A stretch of 64,000 nt of DNA. Origin: Streptomyces ambofaciens ATCC 23877. GTDB lineage: Bacteria; Actinomycetota; Actinomycetes; Streptomycetales; Streptomycetaceae. Shown here one piece after another: positions 49,646 through 57,749 of this stretch; the first letter of the stretch is position 1; each line of letters begins with the position of its first letter. A program made the translations under genes and the position numbers. Below the pieces are notes generated by a model that was given only the letters and a program-made list of their open reading frames with translations, was not told where the DNA came from and searched no databases. The stretch spans positions 1,178,001-1,242,000 of the forward strand of contig NZ_CP012382.1 of the NCBI RefSeq assembly GCF_001267885.1, given 5' to 3'.

Positions 49646-52474
49646 ATGGCAGCGCCCCTCTCCCGGCGGGCCCTCCTGCTGGCCACGGCCGTCGTCGCGG
49701 GAACGCCCGCGGTCGCGTACGCGGCGGGCGGCGGGCCCGGCGCCGCACCACGGGTCCCGGCCACGCTCCCGGACACCCCGACCCCTGCGGCCTGGTCCGT
49801 GCGGCCGTTCGGGCTGGAGGACGTGACCCTCGGCCGGGGCGTCTTCGCCGACAAACGTCGCCTGATGCTCGACCACGCGCGCGGCTACGACGTCGACCGG
49901 CTGCTCCAGGTCTTCCGTGCGAACGCCGGTCTGTCCACCCTCGGCGCCGTCGCCCCCGGCGGCTGGGAGGGGCTGGACGGCGAGGCCAACGGCAACCTGC
50001 GCGGTCACTACACCGGCCACTTCCTGACCATGCTCGCCCAGGCCCACCGCGGCACCGGGGAGGAGGTCTTCGCCGAGCGGATCACCAGCATGGTCACCGC
50101 CCTGACGGAGGTGCGCGAGTCCCTGCGCCACGACCCCGCCGTGCTGAGCACGCCGGGCCGCTTCGGCGCCGCCGCTCAGAACGTGCGCGGCTCCCACCAG
50201 TACGTCGACCTCCCCGCCGGCGTCCTCGGCGGCGCCTCCGCGATCACGCTGGCGGCCTGGGTGAAACCCACCCACGCCGGGGACTGGGCCCGCGTCCTCG
50301 ACTTCGGTGACGACACCACCCGCTACCTCTACCTCGCGGCCCGCAACGGTGACGGCGTACCGCGCTTCGCCCTCACCGGCAGCGGCGCCGGGGGCGAGCA
50401 GGGCCTCGACGGCGCGGCCGCGCTGCCCCTGGACGAGTGGAGCCACCTGGCGGTGACCCTCGCGGACGGCACCGGAACCCTCTACGTCGACGGCGCCGCC
50501 GTGGCGCGCAACACCGCCATGTCCCTGACCCCGGCCGGCCTCGGCCCCCTCGCCCACCACTGGCTCGGCCGCTCGCACTACCCCGCCGACCCCGTCTTCG
50601 CGGGGGCGTTCGGGGGGTTCGACGTGTGGTCACGCGCCCTGAGCGCCGCCGAGATCGGCGCGCTGCGGGACCGTCGCGCCGCCGACACCCCGGCGGGCCG
50701 GGGCGACCTGGCGTCGTACGCCTTCGACGAGACGGCCGGCGGTACGTTCGCGGACGCCTCCGGGCGGGGCCTGACCGCGACGCTGCGACGCACCTGGGGC
50801 GGACCCAGCCATCCCGGGTTCCTCGCGGCGTACCCGGAGACGCAGTTCGTCGAGCTGGAGTCGATGACCGGCAGTGACTACACCAGGGTCTGGGCGCCGT
50901 ACTACACGGCCCACAAGATCCTTCGGGGCTTGCTGGACGCCCACCTCGCCACCGGGGACGGGCGGGCGCTGGACCTCGCGTCCGGACTGTGCGACTGGAT
51001 GTACTCCCGGCTGTCGAAGCTGCCCGCGGCCACACTGCAGCGGATGTGGGGCCTCTTCTCCAGCGGGGAGTTCGGCGGCATCGTGGAGGCGATCTGCGAT
51101 CTGCACGCCGTCACCGGCGAGGCGCACCACCTGGCGCTGGCCCGGCTGTTCGACCTCGACCGGCTGATCGACGCCTGCGCCGCGGACGACGACGTCCTCG
51201 ACGGTCTGCACGCCAACCAGCACATACCGATCTTCACCGGTCTGGTGCGGCTCCACGACGCGACGGGAGAGGAGCGCTACCTCACCGCCGCGAAGAACTT
51301 CTGGGGCATGGTCGTACCGCACCGCATGTACGCCATCGGCGGCACCAGCACCGGCGAGTTCTGGCAGGCGCGGGACGTGATCGCGGGCACGCTCGGCGCC
51401 ACCACCGCCGAGAGCTGCTGCGCGTACAACATGCTCAAACTGAGCCGGACGCTGTTCTTCCACGAACAGGACCCGGCCTACATGGACTACTACGAACGCG
51501 CGCTGTACAACCAGGTGCTCGGCTCCAAGCAGGACGCGGCGGACGCGGAGAAGCCGCTCGTGACCTACTTCGTCGGACTGACGCCCGGTCATGTCCGGGA
51601 CTACACGCCCAAGCAGGGCACGACCTGCTGCGAGGGCACCGGGATGGAGAGCGCCACCAAGTACCAGGACTCGGTGTACTTCGCCGCGGCCGACGGCAAC
51701 GCCCTGTACGTCAACCTGTACAGCCGCTCCACGCTGACCTGGGCCGAGCGGGGGGTGACCGTCACCCAGGACACGGACTATCCGCGGGAGCAGGGCAGCA
51801 CCCTCACCCTCGGCGGTGGCAGCGCCTCCTTCGCGCTGCGGTTGCGGGTGCCCGCGTGGGCCACGGCCGGGTTCCGGGTCACCGTCAACGGGCATGCCGT
51901 ACCGGGGACGGCGACGCCGGGCAGCTACTTCACCGTCTCCCGGACCTGGCGCCGGGGCGACACCGTGCGCGTCCGTGTGCCCTTCCGGCTGCGGGTGGAG
52001 AAGGCCCTCGACGACCCGTCCTTGCAGGCCCTCTTCCTGGGTCCGGTCCACCTGGTCGCCCGCGACCCGTCCACCGCCCTCCTGGAGTGCGGGCTGTACC
52101 GCGGCGCGGGGCTCTCCGGCGACCTGCTGCCCACGCTCACCCCCGTGTCCGGCAAGCCGCTCCACTACACGCTGGACGGGACCGAGTGGGCGCCGTTCGC
52201 CGAGGGGAGCGAGGATCCGACGCACGCCTACTTCCGGCGCTCGGAGCCACGGGTGGTCCTCGGCGGGACCGACTCGGGCGTCGCCAACCCCGCGAGGGAC
52301 GACGGCACCTCGCTGCTCGACGAGATCTGGGCCGCGGCCCCGTTCCGCGGCAAGGGCGCGCTGGTGGCGCACGTGCGGTCGACGGTGGACGCGTGGGTGG
52401 GCGCCGGACTGCTGGGGCCCGACGAGGGTGAGCGCGTGGTGCGGATCGCCCGGCAGGCGTCCTACGCGGACTGA
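49646..52474 (+). CDS. Secreted GH127 beta-L-arabinofuranosidase-like enzyme with inserted LamG domain
   Basis: A 942-residue exported enzyme, with a Tat-like signal (SRRALLLATAVVAG, cleavage near AYA-A). The GH127 (alpha/alpha)6 barrel starts with GNLRGHYTGHFLTML (117-131) and continues at GFLAAYPETQFVELE (391-405). Between them, residues about 180-385, lies a LamG/concanavalin-type sandwich (SAITLAAWVKPTH, LDEWSHLAVTLADGTGTLYVDG). The zinc site of the family, Glu-x-Cys and Cys-Cys, appears as E589-S-C591 and C661-C662. A C-terminal beta domain follows. It removes L-arabinofuranose or a related sugar from plant polymers outside the cell. RBS GAGGAG; own promoter. Confidence 0.92.
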   Translation: MAAPLSRRALLLATAVVAGTPAVAYAAGGGPGAAPRVPATLPDTPTPAAWSVRPFGLEDVTLGRGVFADKRRLMLDHARGYDVDRLLQVFRANAGLSTLGAVAPGGWEGLDGEANGNLRGHYTGHFLTMLAQAHRGTGEEVFAERITSMVTALTEVRESLRHDPAVLSTPGRFGAAAQNVRGSHQYVDLPAGVLGGASAITLAAWVKPTHAGDWARVLDFGDDTTRYLYLAARNGDGVPRFALTGSGAGGEQGLDGAAALPLDEWSHLAVTLADGTGTLYVDGAAVARNTAMSLTPAGLGPLAHHWLGRSHYPADPVFAGAFGGFDVWSRALSAAEIGALRDRRAADTPAGRGDLASYAFDETAGGTFADASGRGLTATLRRTWGGPSHPGFLAAYPETQFVELESMTGSDYTRVWAPYYTAHKILRGLLDAHLATGDGRALDLASGLCDWMYSRLSKLPAATLQRMWGLFSSGEFGGIVEAICDLHAVTGEAHHLALARLFDLDRLIDACAADDDVLDGLHANQHIPIFTGLVRLHDATGEERYLTAAKNFWGMVVPHRMYAIGGTSTGEFWQARDVIAGTLGATTAESCCAYNMLKLSRTLFFHEQDPAYMDYYERALYNQVLGSKQDAADAEKPLVTYFVGLTPGHVRDYTPKQGTTCCEGTGMESATKYQDSVYFAAADGNALYVNLYSRSTLTWAERGVTVTQDTDYPREQGSTLTLGGGSASFALRLRVPAWATAGFRVTVNGHAVPGTATPGSYFTVSRTWRRGDTVRVRVPFRLRVEKALDDPSLQALFLGPVHLVARDPSTALLECGLYRGAGLSGDLLPTLTPVSGKPLHYTLDGTEWAPFAEGSEDPTHAYFRRSEPRVVLGGTDSGVANPARDDGTSLLDEIWAAAPFRGKGALVAHVRSTVDAWVGAGLLGPDEGERVVRIARQASYAD

Positions 52475-52570
52475 CGGACGCCGGTCTCTCGCCCGAGCCC
52501 CTCCCGACGGACGCCGGTCTCTTGCCCGAGCCCTACCGACGGACGCCGGTCTCTTGCCCGAGCCTTTACC
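52473..52570 (+). repeat. 32/33-bp direct repeat x3 after GH127
   Basis: GACGGACGCCGGTCTCT-YGCCCGAGCC begins at 52473, 52506 and 52538 (33 then 32 bp apart). The first copy starts inside the GH127 stop codon. The copies are nearly identical and noncoding, ending about 75 bp before the DUF4142 gene. No inverted-repeat stem suggests a plain terminator. Confidence 0.88.
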
Positions 52571-52644
52571 CGGGGAGGTGATCGGATCGCCGTCCGCATC
52601 CGTACCTCCTGGCGTCCGAGCCTGTCCTCGCCCCAGGAGGCACG

Positions 52645-53385
52645 ATGCGCATCACGCGCACCACGGCAGGGACCGCCTTCGTGGCCGGTGCCCTGGTCCT
52701 CACCCTCACCGCGCTCGCCTATCCGACCATGCTCGGGGTGCAGAACACGGCCAGTACCCAGGACCGCGTCATCACCAACACGCTGTACGGGCCGCTCACC
52801 GAGGCCGACCGGGACTTCGTGGTGAAGGTCAGGGCCGCGGGGCTGTGGGAGCACCCGCTCGGGCTGATGGCCATGGAGCGGGGGACGACACCGGAGATGA
52901 AGGAGGCCGGCGAGCACCTCGTCGTGGGACACTCCCGGCTCGACGCGACCTGCCGCAAGATCGCGCCCGAGCTCGGCATCACGCTGCCCAACCTGGCGTC
53001 CCCGCAACAGCAGCAGTTCGTGTCGACCGTGGACGGGACCACCGGCAAGCAGTTCGACACGACGGCGGTCAACATCATGCGCATCACGCACGGCCAGATC
53101 TTCCCGGCCATCGCCAAGATCCGCGCCAACACCAAGAACTCCCTGGTCCGGCAGCTTGCCGACCAGGCCAACGACACGGTTCTCGACCACATCACCGTGC
53201 TGGAGAAGACCGGTCTGGTCAACTTCGACCAGGTCAACTTCCAGCAGTCGGCCCCGCCGGGCCTGCCGAAGGTCCAGCTCACGCCGCCGGCACCGCAGCC
53301 GGGTGAGCCGGTGCTCTCCCTCACGCAGCCGCCCGGGCTGGACGTCAACACCTCCGCGCCGACGCCCAGTCCGACGGTCCGCTGA
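52645..53385 (+). CDS. Secreted DUF4142 protein
   Basis: A 246-residue protein with a signal/anchor (TTAGTAFVAGALVLTLTALAYP, about 7-28). The DUF4142 four-helix bundle follows (LTEADRDFVVKVRAAGLWEHPLGLMAME, VVGHSRLDATCRKIAPELGI, MRITHGQIFPAIAKIRANTKNSLVRQLADQANDTVLDHITVLE), with spaced His that could bind a metal. The C-terminal 40 residues are Pro-rich and probably disordered. AGGAGG precedes ATG 52645. A hairpin at 53393 ends it. Function unknown; relatives are surface or stress proteins. Confidence 0.9.
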   Translation: MRITRTTAGTAFVAGALVLTLTALAYPTMLGVQNTASTQDRVITNTLYGPLTEADRDFVVKVRAAGLWEHPLGLMAMERGTTPEMKEAGEHLVVGHSRLDATCRKIAPELGITLPNLASPQQQQFVSTVDGTTGKQFDTTAVNIMRITHGQIFPAIAKIRANTKNSLVRQLADQANDTVLDHITVLEKTGLVNFDQVNFQQSAPPGLPKVQLTPPAPQPGEPVLSLTQPPGLDVNTSAPTPSPTVR

Positions 53386-53392
53386 CGCTGCC

Positions 53393-53419
53393 GCCCCGCC
53401 GCGTCACCGCTGGCGGGGC
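53393..53419 (+). terminator. Terminator after DUF4142
   Basis: GCCCCGCC (53393-53400) and GGCGGGGC (53412-53419) form an 8-bp perfect stem with an 11-nt loop. It overlaps the 3' end of the convergent LysR-effector gene, so it may act on both strands. Confidence 0.6.
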
Positions 53420-54249
53420 CTGCCGCGCCTTCCGCCCTTGCCTGCGCCGCTTCCGCCGCCGCCCTTGCCGCCGCTCCTGGCTCCGCCCCTGGTGCCGCCC
53501 TTGGCACCGCCCTTCGTGCCGCCCTTCGTGCCGCCCTTGGCGCCACTCTTCGCGCCGCCGGTCCGGCCCCCGGCCGTGGGCTTGCGCCGGGTCGAGGCCG
53601 CTTCGGTTCGCTCGTCCTGCGGTCGTGCCGTGGCGGGCTGCCGGCCGCGGGTGCTGTTGACGGTGCGGCCCCGGACGATGCCGATGAAGTCCTCCACGCG
53701 GTCCGTGTGCGCGTCCTCCGGCCAGCACAGCGCCACGCTCGACTCGGGAGCGTCCGTGACCGTCCGGTACGTGAGGTCCTTGCGATGGTGCAGCCGGGCC
53801 AGGGACAGCGGCACGAGCAGCACACCGATACCGGCCGCGACCAGCTCGACGGCGTCCGCCGTGGTGGCCGGACGCTCGAGGGCGGGCCGGCCGGGCGGCC
53901 GCTCCCAGCCGAGGACGTCGTCCAGGGGGTGCAGCACGATCTCGTCGGCCAGGTCCTCGACGGTCACCTCGTCGGCGGCGGTGACGAGGTGGTCCTTGGG
54001 GACCACCACGACCGTGGTCTCGGTGTAGAGCGGGATCGCGCTGAGCACGGTCCGGTCGACGGGCAGCCGGACCAGCCCGGCGTCGGCGTCACCGGCCAGC
54101 AGCACGCCGCCCGCCTCGGCGGGGGTGGTCTGGGTCAGGGACAGCGGGACGTCGGGCAGTCGCTCGTTCCAGATGCGCACCCATTTGTCGGGCGTCACCC
54201 CCGGGACGTAGGCGAGCCGGAACGAGGGGGGGTCTACCGAGCCTGTCAC
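53404..54249 (-). CDS. LysR-type effector domain without HTH, with basic Gly/Lys tail
   Basis: A 281-residue protein. It begins directly with the substrate-binding fold of LysR regulators (FRLAYVPGVTPDKWVRIWNERLPDVPL; VVVVPKDHLVTAADEVTVEDLADE; AVELVAAGIGVLLVPLSLARLHH) and no winged helix precedes it, as the upstream DNA is a promoter region. From about residue 195 it becomes a tail of ~80 residues rich in Lys, Arg and Gly (GAKGGTKGG-like repeats), which would be strongly cationic and could bind DNA or RNA. It is divergent from DUF5997; the pair recurs in Streptomyces as far as I recall. Ligand unknown. Confidence 0.85.
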   Translation of the reverse strand: MTGSVDPPSFRLAYVPGVTPDKWVRIWNERLPDVPLSLTQTTPAEAGGVLLAGDADAGLVRLPVDRTVLSAIPLYTETTVVVVPKDHLVTAADEVTVEDLADEIVLHPLDDVLGWERPPGRPALERPATTADAVELVAAGIGVLLVPLSLARLHHRKDLTYRTVTDAPESSVALCWPEDAHTDRVEDFIGIVRGRTVNSTRGRQPATARPQDERTEAASTRRKPTAGGRTGGAKSGAKGGTKGGTKGGAKGGTRGGARSGGKGGGGSGAGKGGRRGRPRQR

Positions 54250-54297
54250 CCGGCCAGGTTACCGGCCGTGGTCGAGGGCCGCGGTCGAGGACCACGG

Positions 54298-54366
54298 TCA
54301 CCGGCCGGGGAGGGCCGGGATCACCGGCCGGGGAGGGCCGGGATCACCGGCCGGGGAGGGCCGGGC
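54298..54366. repeat. 23-bp tandem repeat x3 between the LysR-effector and DUF5997 genes
   Basis: TCACCGGCCGGGGAGGGCCGG begins at 54298, 54321 and 54344, exactly 23 bp apart. It lies in the shared promoter region of the divergent pair, 49 bp upstream of the LysR-effector start and about 55 bp from the DUF5997 start. Confidence 0.88.
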
Positions 54367-54422
54367 TCCGCGGTCACCCGGCGTGGTCGGCGGTCGCTCG
54401 GACGATCGATACCCTTGTCACC

Positions 54423-54821
54423 ATGACGTCGCACCAGAACACCCAGACCATGAAGCCCGCGACCGCGGCGAAGAAGCTGGGTGTGTACCTCGAGGCCACA
54501 CCCGCCGAGTTCCGGGAGGGCGTCGTCACGCGCGCCGAGCTGAACGCGCTCCAGACGGATCCGCCGGCGTGGCTGCGGGACCTGCGGCGCGACGGTCCGC
54601 ACCCGCGGCCGGTGGTGGCGGCCAAGCTGGGCGTCTCCATCGCGGGCCTGCACCGGGGCGGCGTCTCGGAACCGCTCACCACCGACCAGATCGAGGCGCT
54701 GAAGCAGGAGCGCCCGGAATGGCTGGAGCGGGAGCAGGCCGTCCAGGCCGATGTGCGCAAGGAGACGGCCCGCGTGAAGAAGCTGCACGCCGAGCGCGCG
54801 GAGCGGACCGAGCGCGACTGA
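54423..54821 (+). CDS. DUF5997 family protein
   Basis: A 132-residue soluble protein: MKPATAAKKLGVYLEATPAEFREGVVTRAELNALQTDPPAWLRDLRRDGPHPRPVVAAKLGVSIAGLHRGG, then a helical charged tail. The KLGVS/LH part looks like a helix-turn-helix, so it may bind DNA. A -10 box TACCCT (54410-54415) is 7 nt before the ATG: leaderless. Divergent from the LysR-effector gene. The family name is from memory, function unknown. Perfect hairpins follow at 54842-54882. Confidence 0.85.
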   Translation: MTSHQNTQTMKPATAAKKLGVYLEATPAEFREGVVTRAELNALQTDPPAWLRDLRRDGPHPRPVVAAKLGVSIAGLHRGGVSEPLTTDQIEALKQERPEWLEREQAVQADVRKETARVKKLHAERAERTERD

Positions 54822-54841
54822 CCGCCGACGACGGAGGTGCT

Positions 54842-54882
54842 CGCGGGGCCCCCGCGGGTGCCCAGCGGGCCGCCGGCCCGCT
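54842..54882 (+). terminator. Tandem terminator hairpins after DUF5997
   Basis: CGCGGGG-C-CCCCGCG (54842-54856), then AGCGGGCC-GCC-GGCCCGCT (54864-54882), an 8-bp perfect stem with a 3-nt loop. Both lie within 65 bp of the DUF5997 stop. Confidence 0.8.
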
Positions 54883-54991
54883 CGAGGTCACGCTCGTGCC
54901 GGGTGACCGCCGGGCACCGTCCCGCCCCGGGTCCCCGGGTCGGAGGCCGGTGCTCGGTTCGGGTCGTCCATCCGCGTGAGCCGGGTGGTTC

Positions 54992-55378
54992 TCAGCGCCC
55001 CGCGGTCCGGCCGAAGAGGTCGGCGCAGTCCGTCGGCAGGTGGGTCAGCAGGCGGTCGACGCGTTCGCCGGGGACCGCTTCGGTGAGGGTGGAGAGCACG
55101 GCGCCCGCGTCCCATTCCGCGGTGCGCGGCCGGGCCCCGGTCTGCTGGGCCACGCGCTGGAGGAACTCGTCGCGGCCGAAGGACTCCGGACGTCCGCGTT
55201 CCAGTCGCAGCGCCTCGGCCAGCGGTGCCGGCAGGTCGGAAGCCAGCGCGGTGGCCTCCTCCGGGCCCACGCGGGACGCCACCACCCACAGGACGGCCCT
55301 GCTGACCTGCTCGGCCTCGTCCTCGCTGTGGTACTCGCCGCGGTCACGGACCAGGGTCAGGAATTCGTCGAGCCGCAC
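54992..55378 (-). CDS. DUF2267 protein
   Basis: A 128-residue protein starting at GTG 55378 (RBS GGAGG): LDEFLTLVRDRGEYHSEDEAEQVSRAVLWVVASRVGPEEATALASDLPAPLAEAL, then SFGRDEFLQRVAQQTG and VLSTLTEAVPGERVDRLLTHLP. Two alpha-helical DUF2267 halves of about 60 residues each are visible. Soluble, function unknown; relatives are often in stress or light-response neighbourhoods. The glycosyltransferase gene lies 165 bp upstream on the same strand, so co-transcription is possible but not clear. Confidence 0.88.
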   Translation of the reverse strand: MRLDEFLTLVRDRGEYHSEDEAEQVSRAVLWVVASRVGPEEATALASDLPAPLAEALRLERGRPESFGRDEFLQRVAQQTGARPRTAEWDAGAVLSTLTEAVPGERVDRLLTHLPTDCADLFGRTAGR

Positions 55379-55543
55379 GGCGTCGCCTCCTTCCGCCGGT
55401 TCACCTCGGGCCCGGGTGCCCTGGGTCCGGAGGGCGAAACGGAACCGCTCGGTTCCGGCGCGGGGGGTGGCTGCGCGCAAGCGCGGCCGCAGGGGGGCGT
55501 AGGCGGTGACGGCGGTGCCGTCCCGTACGCGTGGCCGGCCGCC

Positions 55544-56683
55544 TCATCGGCTCGTCCGCAGGGCCTCGGAGAGGGCCAGCACCCGGGTGACGGCGTCGTC
55601 GGTGAACAGCGCCCGTCCCGCGGCGACCCGCTTCCGCCGGGCGGGGCCGGGGGCGGTGAGCCGCCGCAGCGCGCGGAGCAGCGCATCGTCGTCCTCGGCG
55701 AGCTCCGAGACCCCCAGTGCGACCATCCGCCGGACGCCGTCCGCACCGTGGCCCGGTATCGGGCGGTAGCCCACGACCGGCAGCCCGGCGGCGAGCGCCT
55801 GTACGGCGGTCTGGCCGGCGGCATTGTCGACCAGGGCGCGCGCGCCGTGCAGCAGGCCGGGCATGTCCGTCACCCAGCCCAGTGCCACCGCCCCCGGGGT
55901 CCCGGACAGCGCGCGGCGCAGCCGCTCGTTGTCCCCGCAGAGCACGACCGGCAGAAACCCGTGGTCCGCCAGGAACCGGACGGTGGTGCGAAGACGCGAG
56001 CCGACCCCCCAGGCACCGGCGGACAGCACCACGGCGGGCCGCCCGGGACCGAGCCGGTCGAAGAGCTCCCGCCAGCCGGCCGCCCCAGGAGGGTCGGCGA
56101 AGAACTCGGGGGCCACGACCGGACCGCACGCCGACGCGTGCGTGCCGGTGCTCTCCCGCACCTCCTGGGCCACGTCCGGAGTGAGACACAGACAGTGGTC
56201 GTTGCCGGCGTGCAGCCACTGCCGGTGGACCGCGAAGTCGATCACGAGGACGACGCTGGGCACGGGCAGCAGACCCCGCGCACGCAGGTGGCCGGTCAGC
56301 TGGGCGCCGAGGTGGAAGACGGGGACGACCACGTCGGCTCCCGTGCTCTCGGCCAGCTCCCGCAGCCGGCCGCCCGCGAGCCGGGCCAGGGGCGTGCCGC
56401 CGGGGCGGTGACCGGTGCCGGGACGCAGGAACAGTCGGTACAGGACGGCGTACGCCCAGGGGAAGTGGCGCACCGACCCGCGGTAGAAGCGCCGCAACGC
56501 CCCGCCGAGGCCGTACGGCAGCAGGGTGAGGACGTCGACGGTCACCGCCGCCTCACCGCGTTCCTCGGCCCGGCGGACGAGTTCGGCGGCGACCGTGTCG
56601 TGTCCGGCGCCCATGCTCGCGCTGACCACCAGCAGACACCGGCCGGCCGGCGGACCGGGCGGGTCCGCCGAACGGCGGGACAT
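55544..56683 (-). CDS. Glycosyltransferase, MGDG-synthase/MurG-like (GT28 type)
   Basis: A 379-residue GT-B enzyme. CLLVVSASMGAGHDTVAAELVRRAEE is the N-terminal MGDG-synthase motif; VVVPVFHLGAQLTGHLRARGLL and VVLVIDFAVHRQWLH follow. The C-terminal UDP-sugar domain has VVLSAGAWGVGSRLRTTV and MPGLLHGARALVDNAAGQTAVQALAAGLPVVGYRPIPGHG. It should add a sugar to a diacylglycerol or similar lipid at the membrane. Divergent from the SDR/DMT/deacetylase block, suggesting a glycolipid pathway (inference). Confidence 0.85.
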   Translation of the reverse strand: MSRRSADPPGPPAGRCLLVVSASMGAGHDTVAAELVRRAEERGEAAVTVDVLTLLPYGLGGALRRFYRGSVRHFPWAYAVLYRLFLRPGTGHRPGGTPLARLAGGRLRELAESTGADVVVPVFHLGAQLTGHLRARGLLPVPSVVLVIDFAVHRQWLHAGNDHCLCLTPDVAQEVRESTGTHASACGPVVAPEFFADPPGAAGWRELFDRLGPGRPAVVLSAGAWGVGSRLRTTVRFLADHGFLPVVLCGDNERLRRALSGTPGAVALGWVTDMPGLLHGARALVDNAAGQTAVQALAAGLPVVGYRPIPGHGADGVRRMVALGVSELAEDDDALLRALRRLTAPGPARRKRVAAGRALFTDDAVTRVLALSEALRTSR

Positions 56684-56867
56684 CGATGAGCTGCGAGGAT
56701 GCACGGCGGTCCAAGTTGCCGGTGCGGCACATTCCAAACCGCTACAGAAGCGGGCGTTTCGGGCGCCCTGCCGGGGATACTCCGTGATCGCCCGTCCGGC
56801 CGGACGCCGGAGCCCGACCGCCCGGTCGGCCGCTCGTCGGTGTCCGCCCCGAGCCAAGGTGGTCCCC

Positions 56868-57722
56868 ATGGCCCATGCGTTCTCCCGCCCCCGGTCGGCC
56901 CCCGGACCTCGGGTGGTCGCGCCCGACGCGGATCATGCCAGGCCGCGGCGGGAGCCCGTCGGCGGCCGGGGCACGCGGACGCGCACCGCGCTCGTGACCG
57001 GGGCGTCCTCCGGTATCGGCGCGGCCGTGGCCCGCCGGCTGAGCGACGAGGGCGACTGGCGGCTGGTGCTCAGCGGACGCGACCCGTCCCGGCTGCGCGC
57101 GGTCGCCGAGGACGCGTCGGCCACCGCCTTCGCCGCGGACCTCACCCTTCCCGGCGCCGATCGGCAGCTCGCCGACTTCACGCTGGCCACGGTGGGGCCG
57201 GTGGACCTGCTCGTGGCCGGTGCCGGGGTCGGCTGGGCCGGGGAGTTCCTGGACATGCCCCCGCACACCATCGACGAGGTGCTGGAGATCAACGTCCCGG
57301 CCACCCTCCGGCTGGTACGGCTGGTACTGCCGGGCATGGTGGAGGCCGGGTCGGGGCGGGTGGTGCTCATCGGATCGCTGGCGGGCAGCGTGGCGGTGCG
57401 CGACGAGGCCGTGTACTCCGCCGCCAAGGCGGCGATCGGCGCCTTCGCCGACGCCCTGCGCTACGAGCTGCGGGGCACCGGGGTAGGGGTCACGCACGTG
57501 GTGCCCGGGGTCGTCGACACGCCGTTCTTCGAGCGCCGCGGGGCGCCCTACCGGCGGTCACGGCCGCGTCCGGTGTCCGCCGAGCGGGTGGCCGAGGCGG
57601 TGCGCACCGCGGTGGTGCGGGGCCGGGACGAGGTGTACGTCCCCGGGTGGCTGCGGCTGCCGTGCCGGGTGCGGGGTGCGGCTCCGGGTCTGTACCGGCG
57701 ACTGGCCACGCGGTTCGGGTGA
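56868..57722 (+). CDS. SDR family oxidoreductase
   Basis: A 284-residue short-chain dehydrogenase with a ~40-residue Arg/Pro-rich leader. TALVTGASSGIGAAVARRLSDEGDW is the cofactor loop; DLLVAGAGVGWAGEF, the catalytic Ser in VVLIGSLAGSVAV, and YSAAKAAIGAFADALRYEL with the Tyr-Lys pair; PGVVDTPFFERRG follows. A C-terminal ~30 residues are Arg-rich, perhaps membrane-associated. First gene of a three-gene run with a DMT transporter (28 bp) and a deacetylase. Substrate unknown. Confidence 0.92.
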   Translation: MAHAFSRPRSAPGPRVVAPDADHARPRREPVGGRGTRTRTALVTGASSGIGAAVARRLSDEGDWRLVLSGRDPSRLRAVAEDASATAFAADLTLPGADRQLADFTLATVGPVDLLVAGAGVGWAGEFLDMPPHTIDEVLEINVPATLRLVRLVLPGMVEAGSGRVVLIGSLAGSVAVRDEAVYSAAKAAIGAFADALRYELRGTGVGVTHVVPGVVDTPFFERRGAPYRRSRPRPVSAERVAEAVRTAVVRGRDEVYVPGWLRLPCRVRGAAPGLYRRLATRFG

Positions 57723-57749
57723 GTTCCGGATGAGCGGGAGCGCGCGGCG

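Noticed and set aside
52473..52570. CRISPR-like repeats
   Set aside because: Only three adjacent copies with no unique spacers.
54864..54882. Attachment site or tRNA fragment
   Set aside because: The sequence is a simple hairpin; no integrase or tRNA structure is nearby.
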